Both the position numbers and the translations under genes were made by a program. A DNA stretch of 64,000 nt, taken from the NCBI RefSeq assembly GCF_000218685.1, contig NW_006763291.1, positions 62,001 to 126,000 on the forward strand, read 5' to 3'. Every line of letters starts with the position of its first letter. Within the stretch, counting starts at the first letter, position 1. Positions 55,953 to 64,000 of the stretch are shown one piece after another. The notes under the pieces are model-generated. The model had not been told where the DNA came from. It searched no databases and saw only the letters and a list, made by a program, of their open reading frames with translations. The stretch is from Serpula lacrymans var. lacrymans S7.9 (lineage: Eukaryota > Basidiomycota > Agaricomycetes > Boletales > Serpulaceae).

Positions 55953-56747
55953 GAGGAGGCATTCTTTGCTGGAATAGCAAGTACTGGTCCATCTAACACA
56001 GACCTTCCAAGGACACTAAAGGAAGCTTTATCACATCCAGATGGAGAATTATGGATGTCTGCCTTGGAGGAGGAACTCCTAAGTCTCAATACTAATGCAG
56101 TATATGACACTGTTCCACTTCCGAAGGGAGTAAAACCCATCACATCAAAACCTGTGTTCCGGATCAAGTTTGATCAAAACAGAAACATTGAGAGATACAA
56201 ACTCCGGATTGTTGCACAAGGTTTTACTTAAAGGGAGGGGATTGGTTACCAGGAGGTTTTTGCTCCAGTTGCAAACTTAGAGTCAATCCAAATTATTCTA
56301 GCCCTGGCAGCAAAGTACAACCTAGAACTTGATCAAATTGACGTATCTACAGCTTATCTCAATGGAGAACTTGAAGAAGAACTGTACATGCTTCCTCCAG
56401 GGGGTGTTCCTATCCAACCTGGATACTGCTGGAGGTTGAAGAAATCCATCTACAGATTAAAACAAGCTGGTCGTACATGGAACAAAACCTTTGATCGCAA
56501 GCTCCAGGAGCTTAGTTTTACAAGACTAAATGTATTGCGGGACAACAAACAAATATGTTTTCTTGTTGTCTATGTAGATAACCTCCTCCTAGGAGCTTCA
56601 TCCCAGAAATTCATGGATATCACAAAAGCCAAACTTGAATCCATATTCAAAATGCAGGACCTTGGAGAAGCAAAATACATCCTCGGAATAGAAATCCAAC
56701 GTGATTGTTCAAACAAAACAATATCCCTATTGCAACACCAGTGCTGA
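55953..56747 (+). pseudogene. Copia-2 reverse transcriptase, truncated
   Basis: The segment encodes EAFFAGIASTGPSNTDLPRT, PVFRIKFDQNRNIERYK, an in-frame TAA in the GFTQREG motif (56229), VSTAYLNGELEEELYMLPPG, KSIYRLKQAGRTWNKTF and VVYVDNLLLGAS. The catalytic YVDD of Copia-1 reads YVDN here, losing one metal-binding Asp. Sequence similarity to Copia-1 stops at 56741, and RNase H is gone. Confidence 0.9.
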
Positions 56748-57535
56748 TCTTTGTCACAAAGCCATGCTCTGCATTGTATATCTGCAGTGATTGTATTAGA
56801 GTTTATTGGCCTTCAAAAAAAAGTTGGCGGAGTCTCGGTTCGGTATCTGGAATTGAACCACAACCAAACAACCACCATAGAAGGCCACCATGCTTCCAAG
56901 AATTCCAGGTTTGATTCTGTTCTTTCAGGCTGATCCCCTGCCAGTGATCCGGCGAGTCATAAGTGCGTCCTAAAGTGTGTAAAAAATCACACACACTACT
57001 TCCATGTTCAATGCTGTTCTGTGATTCTTTGATGCGTGAGTGCTATCAGAAACACGTGAAATGTCACCTGCTGAACAGAAGTTTTGGTTCTTTAGGCAAG
57101 ACTCTGAGTCGTCCTTGTGACAGCTACTCTCCTCAGTGCCAGTAAAGCCTCATGGCTGCATTATTCACCCCAACATCCTAATTCTACCCAAGGTATTTTC
57201 AGAATACTCCCTTCACAATCAGTTTATCCACCAGTAATCGCCGGGTGGAGTGTCCCTTTACCAACCTCTAGCCTGGGCAATATTGCAATTTGGACCGCAA
57301 TCTGAGCTTTCTATGTTATCAAGGCTTCATCTCACTGGCAGGTTGGGGCAATGCTACCTCAACCTGAGAGTCTTGGGTGTCAGGCTGGATCAAGCCGCAT
57401 GTCTTTGCCTAGCTATTAGATCCTTGGATTACCACTTGTAATCAAAGGTTCAGACGGTTCAGACAGCAGAACCTCGCAACCATACAATGGTCACATGACA
57501 GATGTATATGGCAAGCTATTCCCACGACCAAATCA
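56742..57535. other. No clear gene; short GTTCAGACG echo near 57446
   Basis: On the minus strand near 56840-56890 there is a B-box-like GGTTCAATTCC in a possible tRNA-derived context, too degenerate to call. AGGTTCAGACGGTTCAGACA at 57446 repeats the unit of the array at 1165-1470. Confidence 0.4.
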
Positions 57536-57740
57536 GGATATAAGCCCGGGATCATGTGGCACAAACCAGGCAACAACACAGAGCCAAATAAAGCCAAAAA
57601 TACACAACAAAAATGAGATTTTTGCGATAATCACCAAGTCAAAGGGACGACAACCCACCACCAAAGTAGGATATATCCCCGGGATCATGTGACATATCCC
57701 GGGCAACAATACAGAACCAAATAAAGCCAAACATACATAT
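57536..57740. repeat. Two ~73-bp direct repeats
   Basis: AGGATATAAGCCCGGGATCATGTG... (57536-57608) recurs as AGGATATATCCCCGGGATCATGTG... (57667-57740), both ending in CCAAATAAAGCCAAA and a TACA tract. The period is about 131 bases. Confidence 0.8.
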
Positions 57741-58069
57741 TATGATTTTGCCCAGGGTTTCTGGGCATCTTATTATCAACACTGTGCTCATCAAAAGCAA
57801 CTTCCAGATGTATGACAGGACTGCAATAGGTGGTATGACCAAGAAGAATCTGCTGCACATGATAAAAATATCACACACCGTAAGATAAACTCAATTTGTG
57901 GTGTTGACCCATTCTCCATGAAACTCTAACTACACATTGCAATAAAATGTTGGGCCTGACCATCCAACTTGTTTATGACTTGCAGCAGTGGCTGAAAAGT
58001 TTCAAACATCAGCTGACAATAGAAAGCTGAGTTAGCCAGCTTGAATTCATTCTTTGAAGCCAAATCTAA
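57741..58069. other. No recognisable feature
   Basis: No supported gene or repeat. Confidence 0.4.
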
Positions 58070-58205
58070 ACCGCATTTTGAGACATTTAAACTCCGATTT
58101 TAACACTTTCCCACGCGTCGAGCCAGCCACTTAATCCAGAAATAACGGCTGGCTCAATGCATGGGAAAGTGGTTAAATCGGAGTTTAAATGTCTCAAAAA
58201 GCGGT
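58070..58205. mobile_element. 136-bp foldback MITE
   Basis: ACCGCATTTTGAGACATTTA at the left is mirrored by TAAATGTCTCAAAAAGCGGT at the right. The arms are about 58 bases with few differences, and the small centre is flanked by GAGCCAGCC / GGCTGGCTC. No certain target duplication. Confidence 0.8.
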
Positions 58206-58799
58206 CAGATCTCTCTATAATGCCCATAGTGTTGTGCAAAATGTGTTGTCAACTGTGGGAAAGTGCTACTGTGCTGCAGTGCACTCCCTTCCTCTATTAT
58301 GGCTCACCACTGTGGCACACAGTGTCAAAATGTGGGAATTTTATTTACCTTTTCACATTGTCATTTTAATACTATACCAAACCAAAATAAAAACTCAAAT
58401 GGGTTGAAGCCATTTGGGCTGCAAATAGGCCGGTCTTTCTCAGTACTTGTAAAGAAGGGCCTCTGTGCATTGGACTTGGTATATTTTCACTGTCATATTC
58501 TCCCTATATTGGTGCACAAGAACTTTCCACCTGCTGAAACTATTGTTTTAGATTTGTATTTGTTTGTATCATTTGTATTTTTCATCTTTGCCACATATAC
58601 TGAACTTGTATCATTGGCTTGGTTTTCAGGACTCCAATACCTAGGATTATACATTCTAAATGATGCAGTTATCTGATGGCCAGGGGCAGAGCTGCAATAA
58701 CTACTCCTTCTCCATCATCACCACCTTCAAACTAAAACAGTGACATTATTAAATTCAGTTATGTTGGTGTTATTTGATATTACTATTCACAATTTCTAG

Positions 58800-59255
58800 G
58801 CTACTTCTGAAAGACCTTTGGCTCTAGTAGCATACTCTGTAAGTGTTCATATCTTTTTTTAAATAAAACTAACAATCAATATTGTTTACCAGATTGAATG
58901 TGCTTTGCTAGGTGCTATCAACAATGCCACAATAGAATTCTCAGAGACAGCATTTTCTGCCAGGTACATCCCCTCAATCACTATAAATCTGTACTTACTA
59001 TACCTTTACAAGGTGGAATCATCATATGAGGTTGCTGGAAAATTTTCAGAAATGTTCTCCTACATACCTGGTGGCTGTAGTTGATGAGATTGATAAATAT
59101 GTTTGGTAAGAGCTTACTACATAATTATATTTAAACATTTCCTTAACCTCAAGTATTTTTGTAGGAATGGTTGTATAATAGTGGGGCAATCTGATGTTTC
59201 TAAGCTTATATTTGATTTTGATGCTTTAGAGAAAGCAGCAAAAACGTCAAAATAA
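58800..59255 (+). CDS. 3' exons of a spliced gene of unknown function
   Basis: Four exons join with matching phases: 58800-58838, 58893-58963, 59013-59105 and 59165-59255, with introns of 54, 49 and 59 bases, GT-AG, and split codons completed correctly at two junctions (AG|G for Arg, TG|G for Trp). The protein reads TSERPLALVAYSIECALLGA, NNATIEFSETAFSARWNHHM, then CSPTYLVAVVDEIDKYVWNG and FDFDALEKAAKTSK before TAA. An acceptor at 58799 implies at least one exon upstream. A candidate (MARGRAAITTPSPSSPP at 58676) reaches a stop first, so the 5' end is uncertain. No known domain is visible. Confidence 0.6.
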
Positions 59256-59470
59256 TTTTTATAAATATTACTGCTGCAGCATTTTTAAAATCCAATATAA
59301 TTTGCTTTATTAAAGCTTTTTTTGGATATGATTGAGTATGGATCGATATAATTGCATTTACAGTGAATTATAGTAAAAAAGTGCAAGGTTATATTTGTCT
59401 TAACAACTGTGCTATAAACCACTTTTTATGATATAGCGATATTCTAAACTGATATTTATTGATATTTATG

Positions 59471-59850
59471 GAACACACTATAGAGAGAATGAAGAGGGAG
59501 TGGTTACCCCTTAAGATGCAGAGAGTCAGTTGGTATACAACAGGAGGACTCGCTGAGGAGTCTCCTTGATCTATTGGGGTTTATATACGGTTACAGGTTT
59601 GTTTGTACGTATGTACTATACAGTTGCTGAAGGCAGTGGCTGATGCTGTCATAGGGTGCAGCCCGTGTGACCCGCTCCACTGCGTGAGAGACTTGTAGCT
59701 AAAATAAGAAGAAAGCAGTGCAACGCGAGAAAGAGGAGTTTGAACGAAAAGGGAAAGTGCCGCATGGCACGGAGTGTGAAAACTATAAGAGAAAGTTGAA
59801 GAGGAGAGTGAAAATTAAAGGGAAGGTCCAAAAATTGTGTTATCGTAACA
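59471..59850 (-). repeat. Gypsy-2 3' LTR, family A, end lost
   Basis: On the minus strand it starts TGTTACGATAACACAATTTT at 59850, right after the purine tract AGAGGGGGG and TAG. It follows the family A sequence to GTGTGTTC at about 59471, lacking the last ~40 bases. Confidence 0.88.
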
Positions 59851-59885
59851 CTACCCCCCCTCTAAGGCTCGACTTCCAGGCGAGA

Positions 59886-61318
59886 CTAAATACCGGAGGT
59901 AGTGGTTAAATTTTTGGGCATAGTTTGAAAAAGAGAATTAAAAAGTTTTGAATCCATGCCTCTAAGCTTCCTAGGAGCCGAGGGGTTTTTAGAATAAAAT
60001 TTGCGAACAGCGTCACGGGAATTGTCCAGATGGGCTTCTGGTTCCCATGTTCTGTCCTCGTCTCCATAGCCCTTCCATAGGACTAGGAATTCTAGTTTTC
60101 CACGCTTCAAGCATGCGTCCATCACCCATTCAACTTCAAACTCTTCTTCACCTTCCTGGGTGACTACAACCAGTCCGGGCCAGTCTACATGCTGTCCCGG
60201 CAGCGGCCCTTTGTAAGGTTTCACACGGCTAATGTTGACCGTGGGTACTACCTTCATTCGTTTTGGGAGTTCCAGATCCACCGTATTAGGTTTGACTTCC
60301 TTAATCCAGTAAGGACCAATCCACTTTTCAGTCAGTTTTCTAGACTGCCAATCTTTTAACTTTAAGTGGTCGGTATCTAACCAGACTAGGTCGCCGACCT
60401 TGTAGTCAGGGGCCTTAGAGCGTTTACGCTCTGCCCTGCTTTTCATCTGCTCTGCAGTTTTGAATAGCGCCTTGCGCATTTTGTCCAAGACAGATTTCAT
60501 GTCCTTGGCCATGTTCTCAGCAGCCTTGTTCTTGCTTTTGCCAGGTTCTACACCCATTCTGGGGAGGTACAATCTCGTCACCTCAAATGGTGCCTTTCCT
60601 GTAGCCAATAACCGTTGAATGTTATATGAGAACTGGGCTATCTTCAGCCACTTGGCCCAATCCATCTGCCTGTCATTAATAAATATCCGGAGATATTGTT
60701 TCAACTCCTGGTTGAGTCTCTCCATTTTTCCATCAGTCTGCGGATAGAACACCGTTGATAATTTAGGTTTGATGCCCAGCATCTGGCATAATTCTTTCGT
60801 AAATTCGCTAGCAAATTGTGGCCCTCTATCGGAGATAACCGTTTCTGGTAACCCATGGATAGACCATACAAAATCTTTAAATAAATCTGCCGTACCAGCG
60901 GCAGTAATGGTTTTGTTGGTGGGAATGAACACTACTTCCTTGGAGAAGCGATCTACTACCACCATTACTGAATCATACCCATTCGACTCGGGCAGATCTG
61001 TTGTGAAATCAACCTATATATCCTGCCAGGGACCAGCTGGTATCGGATTCAGCATAAGTTTACCGGCCGGTGGTTGATGAGAATTTTTAGCCATGGCACA
61101 TCTCAGACAGGATTTTACGTATTCCTGTACGTCTTTGACCATGCCAGGCCACATATAGTTTCTGGAGATTAACTCTATTGTCCGTTGCCACCCAGGGTGC
61201 CCAGCCACTGGAGTGTCATGATGTCTATCTATTGCCTTGATCCTTGTGGACTCAGGCACATAGATTTTGTTTTTAAAATGAAAGAGCCCGTCTTTCCATA
61301 GATAGTTTTCATTGCTGT
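59886..61318 (-). pseudogene. Gypsy-2 integrase and chromodomain
   Basis: Reading down from 61318: NENYLWKDGLFHF, the zinc site (HHDTPVAGHPGWQ to CLRCAMAK), then PAGPWQDI and a TAG stop at 61016-61014 in place of a sense codon. The frame then continues with VDFTTDLPES (first Asp), MVVVDRFSKEVVFIP, ISDRGPQFASEF (second Asp), NQELKQYLR (Glu), a long C-terminal region and a chromodomain (EVEWVMDACLKRGKLEFLVL, WKGYGDEDRTWEPEAHL), ending at 59886. Apart from the one stop the frame is open. It is a chromovirus distinct from Gypsy-1 by its LTR and sequence. The upstream part is displaced by repeat F copy 4. Confidence 0.92.
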
Positions 61319-61628
61319 TGTCATGCACCAAAGTTGATTGGTAGCATGGACAGGTGTCAATAATGAAGCGAATATTCAAAAGACTCGCCTTTGCGCCACA
61401 CAGGCACAGTGCCACGTGGAATAGTAATTAATATTGCCTTTTTTGAACTTGTAGCTGATCAGCATCACCTCTATTAGGCAATCCAGTCACACTCACCTTT
61501 GCTTTTCCATCCGGTACTTTCTGCGTTTCGGCATTTCGGCAAATTTTCGCGTCGCCACTGGCTACACATTGCATTGCGCCCTCGCTTTTGTCGTTTCCCT
61601 TACTCCCCTTCCTTTGCCTAGCCCCACC

Positions 61629-62171
61629 ATGGGCCCCTTCCTCTCCTTTTTATTCTCACCTGATGGTTGTTTCTGGATCCCCATTCTAATCCACTTTTTC
61701 GTCACCTCCACCCTCCTCCTCCTCATCTTATTTGCACCTCCACCATTTCTGATGTCACCACTTCCTATCTGCTTCCGTCGCCGATCCGTTGACTACCACG
61801 TGCCACTGCTGATATCAGCAAAGCCCCGGCGGCCGGTCCAAATAGGGCAACAGGTCCATCTTCATGATGTCGATCTGCCATCATATACTATCAAAACATC
61901 GGTTGCTCGTCTTGCCTGGTTGGAGCGTGGGTGGGTAGTTTTTGAGCTGGAGAAGGTTCATCCCCTTGCGTCGCCCATGTTCATCGCTGTCCCATTCACT
62001 TGGGTACACTTATCATTTGTCCATCGTCTTCGCTACAGCTACACCTACCACACGCTGCCTGGGACTCACTTGTTCCAAATTGGGACTACTCCTCTCCCTC
62101 CCTCGTTTGACCAGGTTGTCCAACACAACCAGTCCACTGGTAAGGCCATGGAACTGTCAGATTTGGACTAG
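61629..62171 (+). CDS. Family F ORF, copy 4, intact 180 codons
   Basis: Same start context (CCACCATGGG), length and layout as copy 3, with about 20 amino-acid differences: for example PRRPVQIGQQVHLHDVDLPS where copy 3 has PWRPVQIGQQVHLNDVNLPS. There is no stop or frameshift. Hydrophobic N-terminal segment retained (FFVTSTLLLLILFAPPPFL). The excess of silent changes over neutral expectation is the main reason to treat it as coding. Unknown function. Confidence 0.6.
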   Translation: MGPFLSFLFSPDGCFWIPILIHFFVTSTLLLLILFAPPPFLMSPLPICFRRRSVDYHVPLLISAKPRRPVQIGQQVHLHDVDLPSYTIKTSVARLAWLERGWVVFELEKVHPLASPMFIAVPFTWVHLSFVHRLRYSYTYHTLPGTHLFQIGTTPLPPSFDQVVQHNQSTGKAMELSDLD

Positions 62172-62582
62172 GTGGTGGACCGGTGGCTCCAGTTTCTTTT
62201 TTTTCAGCAGAACATTCATTTACAGTGCGATTATTTTTGATTTTTGAATCATTTTTATGGACACATATTTTTTTAGAATGCCTGACTGACAATAAAGGAA
62301 CTGTGTTGATACTGATAGTGTTTTGCCTTGCCCTTTTTTTACTGCATCTTCCCATGACATCATGATCTTCCTGCTCTCTTTTTGCTATTGGACTTTACTT
62401 TATGGCTGTACAAACCTGTGACATTACTCACAGCATTTATTGTTCTATCCCTTTCTTTTCCTTTTTTTGACAATCTTATCCTGTACTACCTATGCAGGAT
62501 TCGTCAGCATACATTCCTTCCTTCATGTTCTTTCTCATTCTTTTTGCACAGCTATACTGTGCATAGCCTACTTTTCTTTTAC

Positions 62583-62593
62583 TATATAAACCC
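62583..62593 (+). promoter_or_regulatory. TATA box of family F copy 4
   Basis: TATATAAACCCC, at the same position relative to the 3' end as in copy 3. Confidence 0.55.
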
Positions 62594-63136
62594 CTGTATT
62601 TTACCTTGTAAAAATAACAAGAACTCAAATCCAAACTTCTTCTCTAATCTCAAGTTCACTACTCTGCTACTTGTGATCCAGTGTGGTCACAACACTTCCT
62701 ACTGCTACCACTGTCAACTGCTGTAATCGTCACTTGTCACTTTTGAAAGTGATTGTCATCCCTTTCGATTAGAGTCCTTCTGAGCACTACAGTTTGTGCG
62801 TCAGGAGCCTGCTATCACTGGGAACCTCGTCACCTCGTGATCCTCGTTGTTCTCAAACTTACCTTGTGCTACATTAGCAAGGTAGTGCTCGTCTATACCC
62901 ACCACAAAGCCCCTATCTTTCTATAAATTCAACTATCCCTCCTCCTCAAAACCCACACTCATACACCTCTCGGTTTTACTTTGAAGGATCCTCATACATA
63001 CCACCCCACGAACAACCAGAGCACCCACTGTTCTAGGAGGCAAAGCCCATAAATAAGTTCCGTGGAATCTGGGAGGATTGTGTGTTAGTTTGTTTTTTGT
63101 GTGTGGTTTTCTAACAACAGTTCTCATCATTCGACA

Positions 63137-63403
63137 CCGTCTAGGCACACCTTCTCTTCTGAGGAGATGTCTTTCTTGAAGACTTCCAGAAGATCAGAAT
63201 CCTGCCCGATTCTAACATTGGCAACCCTTGATTGGTTTATCAGGGTGACACCTTTGTTATCATCCTCAATACCATTGGCATGATCCTCTCTTCTGGATAA
63301 AGTGTCTGCTTTCCCCATAGAGCTTCCAGGCTTATGAATTAATTTAAAATTAAACCTTGATAAGTACACTGCGTAGCAAGCCTGTCTTCGGTTCAAGTCT
63401 CAG
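63137..63403 (-). pseudogene. Gypsy-2 RNase H to integrase linker
   Basis: Encodes LNRRQACYAVYLSRFNFKLI, then GSSMGKADTLSRREDH and a linker ending SSEEKVCLDG. This is the standard end of Ty3 RNase H (the KADxLSR signature). It continues across the solo LTR at 63404-63819 into the RNase H core, and across repeat F copy 4 into integrase. Confidence 0.9.
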
Positions 63404-63819
63404 TGTAACAACCAAGAGTTAGTTACTCTGGCACACACAAGAACACACTATAAAGAAGATGATGAGGGAGTGGCTACCCCTTAGGCTGCAGAGAATTTGT
63501 TGGTATACAACAGGAGGACTCGCTGAGGAGTCTCCTGGATCTATTGGGGTATATATACTACTACAGGGATGTTTGTATATGTGTACTATACAGTTGATAG
63601 AGACAGTGGCTGATGATGTTATGGGGCCTAGCCTGCATGGCCAGCTCCACTGTGTAAGAGAGTTGTGTCTAAAATAAGAAGAAAGGCAATGCGGCGCAAG
63701 AAAGAGGAGTTTGGACAAAAGGGGAAGTGCGGCGTGGCACCATGTGTGAAAGCTAAAGTACAAGGTTAAAGCAGAGAATGAAAATAAAGGAAAGGTCCGA
63801 AAATTGTGTTATCGTAACA
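63404..63819 (-). mobile_element. Solo LTR, family A, inserted in Gypsy-2 RNase H
   Basis: On the minus strand TGTTACGATAACAC...GGTTGTTACA, 416 bases, the same length as the copy at 26459. Flanks CTCAG (63399-63403) and CTCGG (63820-63824) differ by one base. Deleting it with one flank rejoins the RNase H frame. Confidence 0.92.
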
Positions 63820-64000
63820 CTCGGGCCGTCATAAAATAGTCTAGATTCTTATGATCAGTCCAAATTTCAAATTGGTGCCTACCACCTTCTAAGTAGTGCC
63901 ACCACTGCTCTAAAGCTCTAATGATGGCCAGCATCTCCATGTTGTATATTTGATAGTTGCAGTCTGTAGGCGACAATCTATGTGATAAATAGGCACAAGG
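63820..64000 (-). pseudogene. Gypsy-2 RNase H core, continues beyond the window
   Basis: The minus strand encodes [20 protein letters not shown] and [20 protein letters not shown], then [13 protein letters not shown], the typical Ty3 RNase H. The upstream RT, protease, gag and 5' LTR must lie past 64000. Confidence 0.9.

Larger units (their letters stand above)
52536..56741 (+). mobile_element. Copia-2, 5' part of a Copia element, 3' end missing
   Basis: 5' LTR, primer-binding region, gag, protease, integrase and RT in order on the plus strand. It is interrupted by a family B LTR fragment (55658-55952) and ends abruptly in RT at about 56741, where similarity to Copia-1 stops. RNase H and the 3' LTR are absent. 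Confidence 0.92.
61319..63136 (+). mobile_element. LTR-like family F, copy 4, inserted in Gypsy-2
   Basis: TGTCATGCACCAAAGTTGAT (61319) to CATCATTCGACA (63136), 1818 bases, the longest copy. It splits Gypsy-2 between RNase H and integrase. Flanks CTGT/CCGT look like a 4-base duplication with one change, and removing the repeat plus one of them rejoins Gypsy-2 in frame (VCLDG then NENYLWKDG). TATATAAACCCC lies near 62583. Confidence 0.9.

Noticed and set aside
46132..56741. Repeat-induced point mutation as the cause of Copia decay
   Set aside because: The Copia copies differ by indels, stops and mixed substitutions. I could not show a C-to-T bias by eye; a RIP index or transition count would be needed.

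Overview
The window reads as a transposon-rich, gene-poor stretch of a filamentous basidiomycete genome, most likely an Agaricomycete. The grounds are short GT-AG introns of about 50 to 60 bases in the remnant genes, chromodomain-bearing Ty3/Gypsy elements, Copia elements, hAT and RecQ-helicase remnants, and no bacterial-style operons. Species cannot be named from this sequence.

Layout. 1-7.4 kb holds a GTTCAGAC minisatellite, minus-strand remnants of spliced hypothetical genes and a tRNA-like repeat. 7.4-9.4 kb has the first, broken copy of a ~1.8 kb LTR-like repeat (called family F here) that carries a conserved ~180-codon ORF, then a Ser/Thr/Pro-rich hypothetical gene. 11.28-18.03 kb is the best preserved element, a Ty3/Gypsy chromovirus with a 5' LTR, a leader ORF, gag, a textbook -1 frameshift signal, a full-length pol and a truncated 3' LTR. 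18.03-20.64 kb is a minus-strand spliced gene broken by a CACTA-like MITE and a Copia solo LTR. 22-24 kb has an aldehyde dehydrogenase remnant beside F copy 2. 26-34.7 kb has a solo LTR with a perfect target duplication, then a plus-strand gene interrupted by three solo LTRs of three families. 35-40 kb holds foldback elements, a second LTR E copy and a tRNA-derived SINE. 40-43 kb is a degenerate hAT transposase.

43.8-45.5 kb is F copy 3. 46.1-49.3 kb (minus) and 52.5-56.7 kb (plus) are two broken Copia elements of one family. Between them lie a RecQ-type helicase fragment framed by ~50-bp terminal inverted repeats, a second SINE and a solo LTR C. 58.7-59.3 kb holds four exons of an unknown gene whose splice phases all agree. 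59.5-64 kb is a minus-strand Ty3/Gypsy element split by F copy 4 and by a solo LTR of its own family.

How it fits together. Most sequence is layered mobile DNA. Target-site duplications (AATAT, GCAGT, CAACT, CTATC, GGAAC, ATCCC, CTCAG/CTCGG, TAG) fix element boundaries to the base. At several sites, removing the insert and one duplication restores an open frame in the older host sequence. The most novel candidates are the coding LTR-like family F, the helicase fragment inside a TIR element, two LTR families with TG...TA ends, and the frameshift signal of the intact chromovirus.
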